DNA of 64,000 nucleotides from JABGQS01 sp963666505 (GCA_963666505.2 CAXXXL010000003.1:1240001-1304000), one strand, 5' to 3'. Numbered from the stretch's first letter, positions 8,575-16,656 are shown. Notes: a model not told the origin generated them from the letters alone. Numbers and translations: made by a program.

Positions 8575-9250
8575 AAAACACTTCCTTCCATTTAACAAAA
8601 CAAGAACAGTGCAAATCAACAATTCAAATCCAAGCACCAAAGATATAATGCAATATTAGTACCACTATATGGCATATTTAGATATTTTGCAACAGTATTT
8701 TACTGCTCCTGTAATAATCGCAATTTCGTACCGCTGAAATGGAGCATATGAATCTAAAAAAGAAATTTTTTGTCTTTCTTGGTGGGTTTGGGGTGACGGT
8801 TTTGTTTAATTAAAACACAGCTTATTATTTTTAAATGGAGCCATACGGTGGATTCTAGGTTACTGTTTGTTTCCGGGCATGGCTTATATACCAAGCAAAT
8901 TCAAGACGCTTAGGTGGCGTTCTGGAGCTTCCAGGTAGTGCAAAGTGTTCGCCTTAATATCATGGAGCGTTTGTACTCAAAAGCAAACACCTTTGTGTTC
9001 ATTGGTGGGTTTTGGTATAAATATTACATTTACTTAAAGAGAGTTATACAAGGTGCACCAGAGTTATCCCGACAGTCCAGTTTATACAAATTTAGTTGGT
9101 CTGTATTATTCATAAACTATAGCTAAAATGCGTCATATGGCTTCCTGTGGCTTGGTGTTGTTCTATGCTAACTATATTGAACTGTCCAATATTTTTTACA
9201 TATTGAAAAATATGATATACTACATTAAAAAGTTTATAGTAGGAGATCTG
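8575..9250. other. gene-free stretch with repeat copies C and D and a promoter
   Basis: No supported gene. It holds repeat copies C (8741-8799) and D (8963-9019). A possible promoter for the small gene at 9251 is TTTTAC (about 9195) with TATACT 16 bases on. An open frame at 8914-9126 is a by-product of the repeat. Confidence 0.55.
8741..9019. repeat. dispersed degenerate repeat, copies C and D
   Basis: Copy C begins GGAGCATATGAATCTAAA and runs to GGTGGGTTTGGGGTGACGG, closest to copies A and B. Copy D (8963-9019) keeps GGAGCG, TTTGTGTTCATTGG and TGGGTTTTGG. Between them GGCGTTCTGGAGCTTCCAGG matches the far part of copy B. The pair sits immediately upstream of the phosphoribosyltransferase/membrane-protein unit. 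Confidence 0.5.
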
Positions 9251-9406
9251 ATGTTTCAGAATTACGAATTAGTCATAGAACTGAATAAAATTCGACATAG
9301 ATTTAAAGGGCATCCAACGAAAATAGATGCCTTAATAACAACGATAAATGAAATTGAAGATATAAATGTAAAAGCAATAATATGTTCAGTTTTGAAAGCA
9401 TATTGA
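9251..9406 (+). pseudogene. small hypothetical gene, probably cut by the IS3 insertion
   Basis: Encodes 51 residues from ATG 9251 (GGAGATCTG just upstream), helical and without a recognised family (starts MFQNYELVIELNKIRHRFKG). Its stop codon TGA is the first triplet of the IS3 left end at 9404, so the natural C-terminus was most likely removed by the insertion. The remains on the other side of the IS belong to a different-looking protein. Confidence 0.5.
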
Positions 9407-9480
9407 CCCCACCCCACAGAATTGTACAAATTGAAAGTGGTGAATAGCAGCTGATATAATAAAACACGAGGTGAAGAGAA

Positions 9481-9754
9481 ATGTCGAAAAGGAATTATAC
9501 AGCTGAACAGATTATTAGCAAGTTAAGAGAAGTAGAGGTGAAAATCAGTCAGGGCATATCGGCAGCCGAAGCTATCAGAAGCATTGGCGTAAGCGACCAG
9601 ACATATTACCGCTGGCGCAAGGAATATGGCGGTATGCGTACCGATCAGGCTAAACGCATGAAAGAGATAGGAGAATATACGGTTAAAGAAACTTGTAGCA
9701 GAGTTATCGCTTGACAACGCGATTTTGAAGGAAGTATCACGGGGAAACTTCTAA
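9481..9754 (+). pseudogene. IS3 orfA (HTH), frameshifted
   Basis: Begins MSKRNYTAEQIISKLREVE with an HTH of the Tnp_1 type (AAEAIRSIGVSDQTYYRWRK). Near 9672 the frame breaks: reading stops at 9714, but shifting by one base restores ENIRLKKLVAELSLDNAILK and SRGNF up to a stop at 9754, the normal coiled-coil end of this family. A one-base gain (or five-base loss) explains it. Confidence 0.8.
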
Positions 9755-10617
9755 GCCCTGCCAAACGCAGGGCAGCTATTGTATGCGTACAGGAAAAGCT
9801 TACCGTATCCGAATCTAAAGCATGCAGGGTTATAGGACAGTATAGAAGTACACAGCGATATGAGATCAAGAAGCTGCCTGACGAAGATATATTAACATCC
9901 AGGATAATCGAACTTGCCTGCAAATATGGACGCTATGGATATATGAGAATAACAGCATTATTACAAGCTGAAGGATTCCATGTCAATCATAAGCGTATAG
10001 AGCGAATATGGCGTGAACAAGGGCTAAAAGTGCCTCAAAGGCAGAAGAAGAGAGGCAGGCTCTGGTTGAATGACGGTTCATGTATAAGACTAAAACCAGA
10101 GTACAAGAACCACGTATGGAGTTACGATCTTGTATTTGATAAAACCACAGATCATAAAACATATAAGATTTTAAATATAATAGACGAATATACAAGAGAA
10201 TGTATCTGCACATATGCAGCAAGAAAGATAAAATGGGCAGAAGTACAGGAACAACTGGCAGAAGCTTTCTGCTCCAGAGGAGTACCGGAATATATACGAT
10301 CAGATAACGGCAGTGAATTTACTGCTAAGAAGCTTAGAGAATGGCTTGACCGATTAGAGGTGAATACCACCTTCATCGAACCGGGCAGCCCTTGGGAAAA
10401 CGGATATATAGAATCATTTAACGGTAAAATGCGTGATGAGTTGTTAAATGGAGAATTATTTGATACGATGTTTGAAGCAAGAATCATTATTGAGCAATGG
10501 AGGCACGAATACAATACAATCAGGCCTCACAGCTCACTAGGATACCGGCCACCGGCGCCGGTGGCAATACTACCAAAAGAATATCAATGCTGCAAAAATT
10601 CACTTTCAGCTCTGTAG
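9745..10617 (+). CDS. IS3 orfB transposase (DDE, rve domain)
   Basis: In the -1 frame relative to the end of orfA, the frame runs from about 9745 as LSPAKRRAAIVCVQEKLTVS through an HTH_21 segment to the rve catalytic core: Asp in WSYDLVFDKT, Asp in RSDNGSEF and Glu in ENGYIESFNG. It has no clear own start, as expected for synthesis by programmed frameshifting from orfA; an internal ATG lies at 9943. The C-terminus YNTIRPHSSLGYRPP is typical. The catalytic triad is intact, but the upstream frameshift in orfA would prevent normal OrfAB production. Confidence 0.85.
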   Translation, partial: KLLSPAKRRAAIVCVQEKLTVSESKACRVIGQYRSTQRYEIKKLPDEDILTSRIIELACKYGRYGYMRITALLQAEGFHVNHKRIERIWREQGLKVPQRQKKRGRLWLNDGSCIRLKPEYKNHVWSYDLVFDKTTDHKTYKILNIIDEYTRECICTYAARKIKWAEVQEQLAEAFCSRGVPEYIRSDNGSEFTAKKLREWLDRLEVNTTFIEPGSPWENGYIESFNGKMRDELLNGELFDTMFEARIIIEQWRHEYNTIRPHSSLGYRPPAPVAILPKEYQCCKNSLSAL

Positions 10618-10636
10618 TATTACTGGGGGTAGGTCA

Positions 10637-10767
10637 GGTTTCCAGAGGAGTTAGTAAGCGAACTTCAAGACTTGGCTACAGCTACAGACATATCTTTCAA
10701 CCAAGTGGTAATTCAATGTTGCGAGTATGCTTTGCGCTATCTACCGGAACAAAGTACAGAGGAGTAA
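10637..10767 (+). pseudogene. C-terminal remnant of a ribbon-helix-helix (CopG/Arc-like) protein
   Basis: Right after the IS3 right end a frame reads RFPEELVSELQDLATATD, then SFNQVVIQCCEYALRYLP, ending at TAA 10767. This is the strand-helix-helix pattern of small RHH DNA-binding proteins such as antitoxins. The N-terminus and start are missing, most likely lost when the IS inserted. No toxin partner is seen downstream. Confidence 0.45.
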
Positions 10768-10850
10768 TCACATGTTCTATCGCCCATTACTGGTGCATAT
10801 GAGCGCTTCTATTTACTAACACTATAAACATACGCCAGCATATGCGGACT

Positions 10851-10896
10851 GCCCTATGGCGCCGTCACGACTCCCTGTCGCTATAGGCTATTTTTT
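10851..10896 (+). terminator. terminator-like hairpin
   Basis: GCC-CTATG-GCG pairs imperfectly with CGC-TATA-GGC across a loop of about 20 bases, followed by TATTTTTT. It would end transcripts from the IS/RHH remnant before the next small gene. Confidence 0.5.
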
Positions 10897-10976
10897 ATGC
10901 TTTTATCTCTATAATCTATATACGGCTAAGCCTCACCTTGCTATAATGTTAATATATTCCATTTATTGAGGTGACT

Positions 10977-11210
10977 ATGCAAACATTTATAAAAATAGAA
11001 AAAGTTGATTCTGATGATATGGATTTATATATCAATTTAATATCCAACGAAAATCTTATTTGTCGAAATTGTGCCAATGCTACCGGGTTAGTGCTAACAT
11101 GTGAAAACTTTTCTAAGCATAAACCTAACACTGTATTCTACTACAACCATTGCAATGAATATATCAAAGAGCAGTTATCATCCTCTCTGGCGTCTTTAAG
11201 ACAGCCTTGA
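10977..11210 (+). CDS. small Cys-rich protein (paralogue of the next gene)
   Basis: 77 residues from ATG 10977 with GAGG five bases upstream; a GTG at 10971 is possible. The core LICRNCANATG, LTCENF, KPNTVFYYNHCNEYIKE has the Cys pattern CxxC-x9-C-x16-C, fitting a small zinc-binding ribbon. The neighbour at 11340 has the same pattern and the same K-P-x3-Y-Y-x3-C-x2-Y ending, so the two arose by duplication. No known family name is claimed. The context is the edge of a mobile region. Confidence 0.6.
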   Translation: MQTFIKIEKVDSDDMDLYINLISNENLICRNCANATGLVLTCENFSKHKPNTVFYYNHCNEYIKEQLSSSLASLRQP

Positions 11211-11339
11211 TGCACAATAGCATATATTGTGCTTTGCATATTATTTCGGCTGCGCATTGACGCCTCAGATGGATGGGATAAGCACATGGGTAATGCCCAA
11301 TGTATAAAAAACAAAGCATAATATAAAGGAGGAATACTA

Positions 11340-11564
11340 ATGAATAAAAAGCACCAAAAATCAAATCCAACTCGAGAAGATGTAAATGCCTATTTCAGCT
11401 GGAGTGCAGAGACAGGCGTATTATGCAGCTTCACGAATAAAGACTTGGTCTGCCATGATTGCGTTAATTTAATTAAGGATAATCTAGTATCTTGTAAAAT
11501 ATATAATGTGAAACCAGACCACATTTATTATGATAAGGGATGTGAAAATTACGAGAAGGAGTGA
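11340..11564 (+). CDS. small Cys-rich protein (paralogue of the previous gene)
   Basis: 74 residues from ATG 11340 with AAGGAGG nearby. The core LVCHDCVNL, LVSCKIYNVKPDHIYYDKG, CENYEKE repeats the CxxC...C...C spacing of the product at 10977-11210, and the shared C-terminal motif makes a common fold likely, probably a zinc ribbon. The N-terminal 35 residues differ between the two. The 129 bp between the genes holds only a leader with a strong binding site. Function unknown. Confidence 0.6.
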   Translation: MNKKHQKSNPTREDVNAYFSWSAETGVLCSFTNKDLVCHDCVNLIKDNLVSCKIYNVKPDHIYYDKGCENYEKE

Positions 11565-11912
11565 GCTTCTGATCCATCAAAATCAATGTTACTAAGCGCG
11601 CTTAATCGATAATCAACGACACGCTGTACAAGCTTTAAACACGTTTTTATAGACATTCATAAACAAATTGCTCATCTTATTTGCATAGTCCTTTGCATCG
11701 TATGTATGGTCCTCAAAAAGTCATTAACAGCCGCCAATATAATTTTAGAGAATATAAATAAATATAACTAAAAAAAGGGTATACAAAAATCCTTCACTTT
11801 ATTCACCTCATCATAGCATATCAGTATTCTACTAATTAAAAAACAGAGAGCATTAAAACGCCCTCTGCTTAAGTCTGCACAGTGTAACAAGTGCATAATT
11901 TTTCCATAACTT
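11565..11912. other. gene-free stretch between convergent genes
   Basis: I see no coding frame or RNA gene here; the only recognisable element is the minus-strand terminator of the primase gene at 11838-11867. Confidence 0.6.
11838..11867 (-). terminator. intrinsic terminator of the primase/helicase gene
   Basis: Minus-strand CAGAGGGC and GCTCTCTG pair around GTTTTAAT and run into TTTTTT. It lies 46 bases beyond the stop of the primase/helicase gene. Confidence 0.8.
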
Positions 11913-13328
11913 TTATTTTACCATTGGCTTTAACTTAATACCTCTAAATCCTACACCTTTGTTCTTTCTACTGCCATCGAAACCTCTTTTTACTAATTCC
12001 TCCGTTATAGCCTTTGAAGATAGCGATGGACGATTGTACTTATATGCCCACTGAAGGTAACGCATTACAATTCTAGACGTCGGCGTCCAAGTTGTTTTTT
12101 CAATCACAATGTTTTCATTAATAAAGCATTGGAAATGATCAGCAGTCTCGGCATATTTTTTAGTTGCTTGCTTAACCTTTTTCGGCGTATCTTCCTTTAT
12201 TCCGATATCATTATATTTCTCCATTGTTTCCATGATATTATTCAACAAAGACGATGTAGCGTTCTCACAAGCCAATTTTTCAACCATGTCCACATCAGCT
12301 TCTTCCGATGTGAATTGTACCTCGAAAGGTATGACGATCACCCTGCTACTCATAAATAAGGTTGGGTCATCAACGTTTGGCAAATGATTTGAGTTAAGAT
12401 AGAAAACACCTTGATTTATAAAATCATAATAGTCGCCGTAAAGAGGTCTTGCAGAAATTACATCACCACCAGTCAAAGCTTTGATCATTGCAGCATCCAA
12501 ATCGTAATTATTAGGAGGCTCCGCAATATTTATAAATCTCTTGCCTTTTAACTTTACGAGTTCTGGACTCGCATTTCCACTTCTCCTGTACTTTTGTTTG
12601 GCAATCGTTTCAGGTTGTGTTGTCGTCCCATAGTCACCAAAAAAATTCAATGCACTATTCGCAAACGTACTTTTGCCATTACGTGTTGATGAACCAAAAA
12701 GGATAAACATTACATCGTGTTTAGGTTCACCCATCATCGCATATGCCAACATTCTGAGAAGGTATATGCAACGCTCTTCGTCGCCATCCATAATGGACAA
12801 TAAGAACTTATCCCATGTTTCATCCTTAACCTTCGGGTTAAAGAACACATTCGCTTGTTTCGTCTGCATATACTTTTTGTCGTGCGGTAAAAACTCTCTT
12901 GTTTTTAAATCAATTACACCATTTTTTACGTTAAAATATCTTGCATTCATATCAAATTCCTCCATTTTAATAGTAATATCAGGTCTGCTTCTTGCCGCTT
13001 TCAGCATATTCCCCATTCCGGCATTGGACTGTAGGTATTTAAACCACTTTCGATACATATCAAATTGTTCTCCCTCTTCGATTTTATCCAACAATTTGGG
13101 AAGATAAATCGATACAAGAGCCTTCACTAATTCGTTGATTTGTTCTTGATCATCGGCTTGCCATATACCTTTGCATCCATCCCATAGATAATATTTTTTC
13201 AGGGTTGGTACATATTTAACAAATTCTTTAAACACCTCAACAAAGATATCTCCCGCTCCAATATCCGTACACTGGAAATCAAGTAATTCAATGTCTTTCA
13301 ATCTTCTTCTGATAATTTTTTTATCCAC
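11913..13328 (-). CDS. phage/plasmid P4-type D5 helicase (primase-helicase) protein
   Basis: 471 residues from GTG 13328 with AGGAGGGA seven bases upstream. The N-terminal 200 residues are a D5_N-type region (YFNVKNGVIDLKTREFLPHD); the SF3-like helicase core follows with Walker A GSSTRNGKST and Walker B-like RFINIAEP, then DVISARPLYGDYYDF and sensor YLNSNHLPNVDD. A winged-helix end (about 420-471) closes the protein. No primase catalytic domain precedes it, so it is the helicase half only. Such proteins unwind the origin of phages, satellites and ICEs. With the XRE regulator and serine recombinase it forms a mobile module. Confidence 0.88.
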   Translation of the reverse strand: MDKKIIRRRLKDIELLDFQCTDIGAGDIFVEVFKEFVKYVPTLKKYYLWDGCKGIWQADDQEQINELVKALVSIYLPKLLDKIEEGEQFDMYRKWFKYLQSNAGMGNMLKAARSRPDITIKMEEFDMNARYFNVKNGVIDLKTREFLPHDKKYMQTKQANVFFNPKVKDETWDKFLLSIMDGDEERCIYLLRMLAYAMMGEPKHDVMFILFGSSTRNGKSTFANSALNFFGDYGTTTQPETIAKQKYRRSGNASPELVKLKGKRFINIAEPPNNYDLDAAMIKALTGGDVISARPLYGDYYDFINQGVFYLNSNHLPNVDDPTLFMSSRVIVIPFEVQFTSEEADVDMVEKLACENATSSLLNNIMETMEKYNDIGIKEDTPKKVKQATKKYAETADHFQCFINENIVIEKTTWTPTSRIVMRYLQWAYKYNRPSLSSKAITEELVKRGFDGSRKNKGVGFRGIKLKPMVK

Positions 13329-13356
13329 TATTACTCCCTCCTACTATTAATCTCAT
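13321..13356 (-). CDS. 11-codon leader peptide overlapping the primase start
   Basis: ATG 13356 has a perfect AAGGAGGT eight bases upstream and reads MRLIVGGSNSG then TAA. Its codons span the primase ribosome binding site and its stop overlaps the primase GTG region, the layout expected for translational coupling. Too short for family assignment; support rests on the strong Shine-Dalgarno and the precise overlap. Confidence 0.4.
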   Translation of the reverse strand: MRLIVGGSNSG

Positions 13357-13522
13357 GGTGATTACCTCCTTAAATATATTTTATTTAATGCTGTTTTAGA
13401 TAAGCCCAAGGTTTCTTTAAGATGCCTCAGGGTAACTTAACAACATAAATTGTGTGCTTATAGCTAGATAACTCAGCAACGCTCTACGGTCTTCCTACGT
13501 CCTCTGTTGCAAGCAGTATATT

Positions 13523-13684
13523 TTATATGCTTGGCTCGCTCGAACTTTCATTTTTGTTTTGCTCAAATTGCCAAGATTCAAATTCTTGCATGTGCGTTTC
13601 TACATACTGCTGAACATCCCTATAGAGAAGCTGGGCAAATTCCTTCAACAACTCGTCATCAGTTTTCACTTTCTGCTTAATCAC
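13523..13684 (-). CDS. small hypothetical protein of the mobile module
   Basis: A 53-residue frame from GTG 13684, with AAAGGAGG seven bases upstream, reading MIKQKVKTDDELLKEFAQLL and on to ESWQFEQNKN, ending at TAA 13523. It is acidic, helical and soluble. It precedes the leader peptide and primase gene on the same strand by about 170 bp and faces the XRE gene across a divergent promoter region. Probably an early gene of the element; function unknown. Confidence 0.6.
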   Translation of the reverse strand: MIKQKVKTDDELLKEFAQLLYRDVQQYVETHMQEFESWQFEQNKNESSSEPSI

Positions 13685-13866
13685 TGCTCAGCCTCCTTTC
13701 TCGAAATGGTCACTATGTTTACCGAAAAATTAATACCATATATTATGTTTACTTTTTTCTGTATTTAGGATACACTGTATATAGGACAGGAACAAGACCA
13801 CTGTATTAGAGGTCTTAAAGACATCCAAAGAAAAACCGAAATGTATTTACCAAAGGAGAATAAATT

Positions 13867-14625
13867 ATGGATACGAAAAGCAAATCAGAGAGTAACGATC
13901 CCTATAACGACAAATCGAGAAAGCTAACCGCCACTAGATTAAAAGAATTGCGTCAAAGTCTCACGGACGAAAATGGTCGAAAATACTCGCATGCAACTCT
14001 GGCGCGGAAAATCAAAGAGAAATATGGATCAGGTGCAATATCTGATAAAACGCTATTAAACTATGAAATTACAGATAAAGGTCATGACAAGTATAATGTT
14101 GTCTTTGGTATGAAAATTCAAAACTTGGTGTTACTTGCAGACTTTTATGACGTCAGTTGTGATTATCTACTTGGGCGAGAAAAAAAGCAAAATAAATTAA
14201 TTGGACAAGCTCGCATGGAAATGGGCTTAAGTGCCAATGCCGCCGAAGTGCTTTTCCAACTCAAAGCAAAGGGTAGCCACTTCGCTGGACGCCCCGACGT
14301 TATAGATACCATAAATAGAATGATTGAAACTATCAACATCTTAATTGAAACAGCGGGGTATACTGAACATTCATTGAACACAGATGCATCAGGCAAAAGT
14401 AAGATGAGCGCAACAGGAATTCGTTATGAGGATGGACTAATTAACCGCATCAACGATTATATTCGGTTTACTTGTGAGCCACAGGAAATTGATACAAAAA
14501 ATAAGCTCGAAGGCAAAACTTTGACAAGTCGAAATATACTTGACCAAGATGTTTTATCAAAATTATTGTTGTTAGAAATTAACGAAGACCTCATATCCTT
14601 AAGACGTAAGTTTCAAAATCGCTAA
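13867..14625 (+). CDS. XRE-family repressor-like regulator
   Basis: 252 residues from ATG 13867 (AAAGGAG upstream). The N-terminal HTH covers about residues 20-95: RLKELRQSL, SHATLARKIKEKYG, TLLNYEIT, then LVLLADFYDVSCDYLLG, a typical HTH_3 ending. The rest is helical and shows no peptidase motif, so it is not a LexA/CI autoprotease. Divergent to the small gene/primase unit and directly upstream of the serine recombinase, it is most likely the element repressor. Operators were not identified securely; the 180-bp divergent region has several TTTACC-like half sites. Confidence 0.85.
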   Translation: MDTKSKSESNDPYNDKSRKLTATRLKELRQSLTDENGRKYSHATLARKIKEKYGSGAISDKTLLNYEITDKGHDKYNVVFGMKIQNLVLLADFYDVSCDYLLGREKKQNKLIGQARMEMGLSANAAEVLFQLKAKGSHFAGRPDVIDTINRMIETINILIETAGYTEHSLNTDASGKSKMSATGIRYEDGLINRINDYIRFTCEPQEIDTKNKLEGKTLTSRNILDQDVLSKLLLLEINEDLISLRRKFQNR

Positions 14626-14646
14626 ATTGTAAAAGAGGTAATAACA

Positions 14647-16128
14647 ATGACTAATATCGTAATATATGCACGTTTTAGCAGTCATAGTCAAACAGAACAA
14701 TCAATAGAAGGACAACTGAAGGTATGCCATGCTTATGCCAGCCAAAACGGGTACACAGTAATAGACGAATACATAGACCGCGCATTTAGCGGTACAAATG
14801 ATAAACGACCTGAATTTCTACGAATGATTGAAGACAGCAGGCATAAGAGGTTTAAGTACGTTCTCGTTTACCAGCTAGACCGTTTTGCCCGAAATCGTTA
14901 TGACAGCGCAATTAATAAAGCCAAGCTCAAGAAAAACGGTGTGAGGGTGTTATCCGCCCGCGAAAACATTTCTGACGATGCAAGCGGTATTCTTATGGAA
15001 GGCATGCTTGAAAGTATGGCGGAATACTACTCTGCTGAACTGTCGCAGAAAATAAATCGAGGTATGGATTTAAACGCATCAAAATGTCTCTTCAACGGGG
15101 GTATAATACCGCTTGGTTATTATATTGATAATGAGAGACGCTTTCAAATCAAAGATGATGAAGCACAAACTGTACAAACAATTTTTAACATGTATGTTAA
15201 AGGCTCTACTATGAAAGAGATTATTGAACACCTCAATAGCCTATATATCAAAACCTCCCGTGGTAATGACTTCAATAAAAGCAGCATCCGCAAAATTCTG
15301 ACTAACAAGCGGTATAGCGGGCACTATGTATTTAAAGACTACGATGTTCCTGACAGTATTCCTCGCATAGTATCTGATGAAATTTTTAATCAAGCGAAAC
15401 TGATATTGGACAAAAACAAAAAAGCGCCTGCTAGGGCAAAAGCAAAGGAAGCGTACTTGTTGACGACAAAGCTGTTCTGCGGATTGTGTGATAGTCCTAT
15501 GATTGGTATAAGTGGAACCAGCGCAACAGGCAAGACCTATTTTTATTATACCTGCAATAAAAACAAAGACGAAAAGTGTAAAAAGAAAAGTGTGAGTAAA
15601 GATTATCTCGAAAATTTGGTGGTGTCAGAAACAAAGAAGCTGCTCACTACCGAGAAAATCAATGTTATTGCTAAAGAGATAGTCGAGCTATGTAAAGGAG
15701 AAAGCAACACGCCAACGATACAGAGGTTGCAGCGTTTAATAATAGAAAATGAGAAAGCCACAAAGAATCTTATTAAGGCTTTAGAGCAGGGAAAGGCGAT
15801 TGATGTAATCGCAGACTCAATTGAAAAAAGGAAGCTGGAACTTGAAGAATTAAAAAAGCAACTTGTACAAGAGAACATAAAGTATCCAATTTTGACATTG
15901 AGAGAGGTGAAGTTTTTCTTCAACCAATTTAAAAATGGAGAGGTACATGACATAAAATATTGTGAGTCTCTAATAAACATTTTCGTGCGTAAGATACACC
16001 TACATGAAGAAAAAATGACCATCCTGTATAACGTACAAGACGGTCTTAATTCTGTTGTCCTAAAGCCAAATAGTTTGTATAAGGACACAATGGTGGAGAA
16101 TACGAGACTCGAACTCGTGACCTCCTGA
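14647..16128 (+). CDS. large serine recombinase
   Basis: 493 residues, 21 bases after the XRE gene. The resolvase domain shows IYARFSSHSQTEQSIEGQL with catalytic Ser at residue 11 or 12, then YQLDRFARNRYD and the Glu-rich E-helix; the Recombinase domain follows (IIPLGYYIDNERRFQI), then a zinc-ribbon region with CGLCDSPMIG and FYYTCNKNKDEKCKKK, and a coiled coil (about 345-405). This class integrates and excises mobile elements. Its last 14 codons lie in the 48-bp tRNA-derived repeat, so the tail VENTRLELVTS is antisense tRNA sequence and not native. Confidence 0.92.
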   Translation: MTNIVIYARFSSHSQTEQSIEGQLKVCHAYASQNGYTVIDEYIDRAFSGTNDKRPEFLRMIEDSRHKRFKYVLVYQLDRFARNRYDSAINKAKLKKNGVRVLSARENISDDASGILMEGMLESMAEYYSAELSQKINRGMDLNASKCLFNGGIIPLGYYIDNERRFQIKDDEAQTVQTIFNMYVKGSTMKEIIEHLNSLYIKTSRGNDFNKSSIRKILTNKRYSGHYVFKDYDVPDSIPRIVSDEIFNQAKLILDKNKKAPARAKAKEAYLLTTKLFCGLCDSPMIGISGTSATGKTYFYYTCNKNKDEKCKKKSVSKDYLENLVVSETKKLLTTEKINVIAKEIVELCKGESNTPTIQRLQRLIIENEKATKNLIKALEQGKAIDVIADSIEKRKLELEELKKQLVQENIKYPILTLREVKFFFNQFKNGEVHDIKYCESLINIFVRKIHLHEEKMTILYNVQDGLNSVVLKPNSLYKDTMVENTRLELVTS

Positions 16129-16136
16129 CTGCCAGT
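16089..16136. repeat. attachment-site direct repeat, left copy (tRNA-Ala 3' end)
   Basis: 48 bp from AATGGTGGAGAATACGAG to CTGACTGCCAGT, identical by eye to 33518-33565, which covers the 3' part of a complete tRNA-Ala gene. After this copy the tRNA match stops (TATAAAG), so it is the duplicated fragment left at the far end of an element integrated at the tRNA. Confidence 0.88.
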
Positions 16137-16250
16137 TATAAAGTACTGATTTGAATAAGGTTTATGTAACATTAAAGAACATTATTTAGAGGGGATTCTA
16201 GGCGGCTGGTTTTTATACAGTTGCTTCTAATTCCCTTTGTTTTTATTGGC

Positions 16251-16274
16251 GTTGCAGTACGGTTGCAGTACTTT
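16251..16274. repeat. integrase arm-type site, left end
   Basis: Two tandem GGTTGCAGTAC-like units followed by TTT. The same 24 bases occur at 31729-31752 inside the other end of the element, in the same orientation. This is the expected layout of arm-type binding sites for a tyrosine integrase. Confidence 0.6.
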
Positions 16275-16419
16275 TTAAGGATAGAGTAATTTGCGCATGG
16301 CCCTCCAAAGTTTTAAGCGGAAAGTGACAATTAGACCACTTCCTACTTGTATATTTCTGTAAGTTGAAGTAAATTTTATCACGCTCCTATTTCTAATCAA
16401 CATTTTTTTAAAAAAAATA

Positions 16420-16448
16420 TTGACATATTATCGCAAAAAGAATAAGAT
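16420..16448 (+). promoter_or_regulatory. promoter of the riboswitch-controlled surface protein gene
   Basis: TTGACA at 16420-16425 and TAAGAT at 16443-16448, spaced by 17 bases. The first aptamer begins about 45 bases past the expected start point. Confidence 0.75.
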
Positions 16449-16497
16449 ATATCCAGAAAATCAGACTAAAATTTATGGCTTATTTATACTAATTATT

Positions 16498-16583
16498 CAG
16501 TGAAAAGCAAACCCGAGTGAAAGCCGGGGGCGCAAAGCAAGAAGTCTAAGGCGCATAAAAAGCGCTAAGATAGTTCGGCCGCC
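16498..16583 (+). promoter_or_regulatory. cyclic-di-GMP-I (GEMM-I) riboswitch aptamer, first of two
   Basis: Conserved elements occur in the family order: AAGCAAACC, a GAAA tetraloop closing a helix, GGGCGCAAAGC, then CTAAGG (tetraloop receptor side), a variable hairpin GCGC...GCGC, and TAGTTCGGCCGCC at the 3' end. The 3' end shares bases with the left arm of the terminator at 16579, so ligand binding would decide whether the terminator forms. The sense of control (on or off) is inferred, not shown. Confidence 0.85.
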
Positions 16584-16607
16584 TCATCTTGTTGAGTGCG
16601 GTTTTTT
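16579..16607 (+). terminator. expression-platform terminator of riboswitch 1
   Basis: CCGC-CTCA pairs with TGAG-T-GCGG around TCTTGT and is followed by TTTTTT. Confidence 0.85.
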
Positions 16608-16656
16608 GTTTTAAATATTATTTTATTTAGTATAAACAAGCTAAAGAAAGAAAACT

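Larger units (their letters stand above)
9404..10636 (+). mobile_element. IS3-family insertion sequence, 1233 bp
   Basis: Left end TGACCCCACCCCACAGAAT and right end, read in reverse, TGACCTACCCCCAGTAAT form imperfect terminal inverted repeats. The element encodes an HTH orfA and a DDE orfB. No target-site duplication is visible (TAT on the left, GGT on the right), which suggests rearrangement after insertion. orfA has a frameshift, so this copy is probably not autonomous. Confidence 0.85.

Noticed and set aside
8914..9126. 70-residue plus-strand frame starting MAFWSFQ
   Set aside because: It lies in repeat copies C/D, has no binding site, and its content is explained by the repeat.
9672..9754. 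Programmed frameshift of IS3 as the explanation for the early stop of orfA
   Set aside because: The programmed site of this family lies at the end of orfA (about 9748); the break at 9672 comes too early and cuts the coiled coil.
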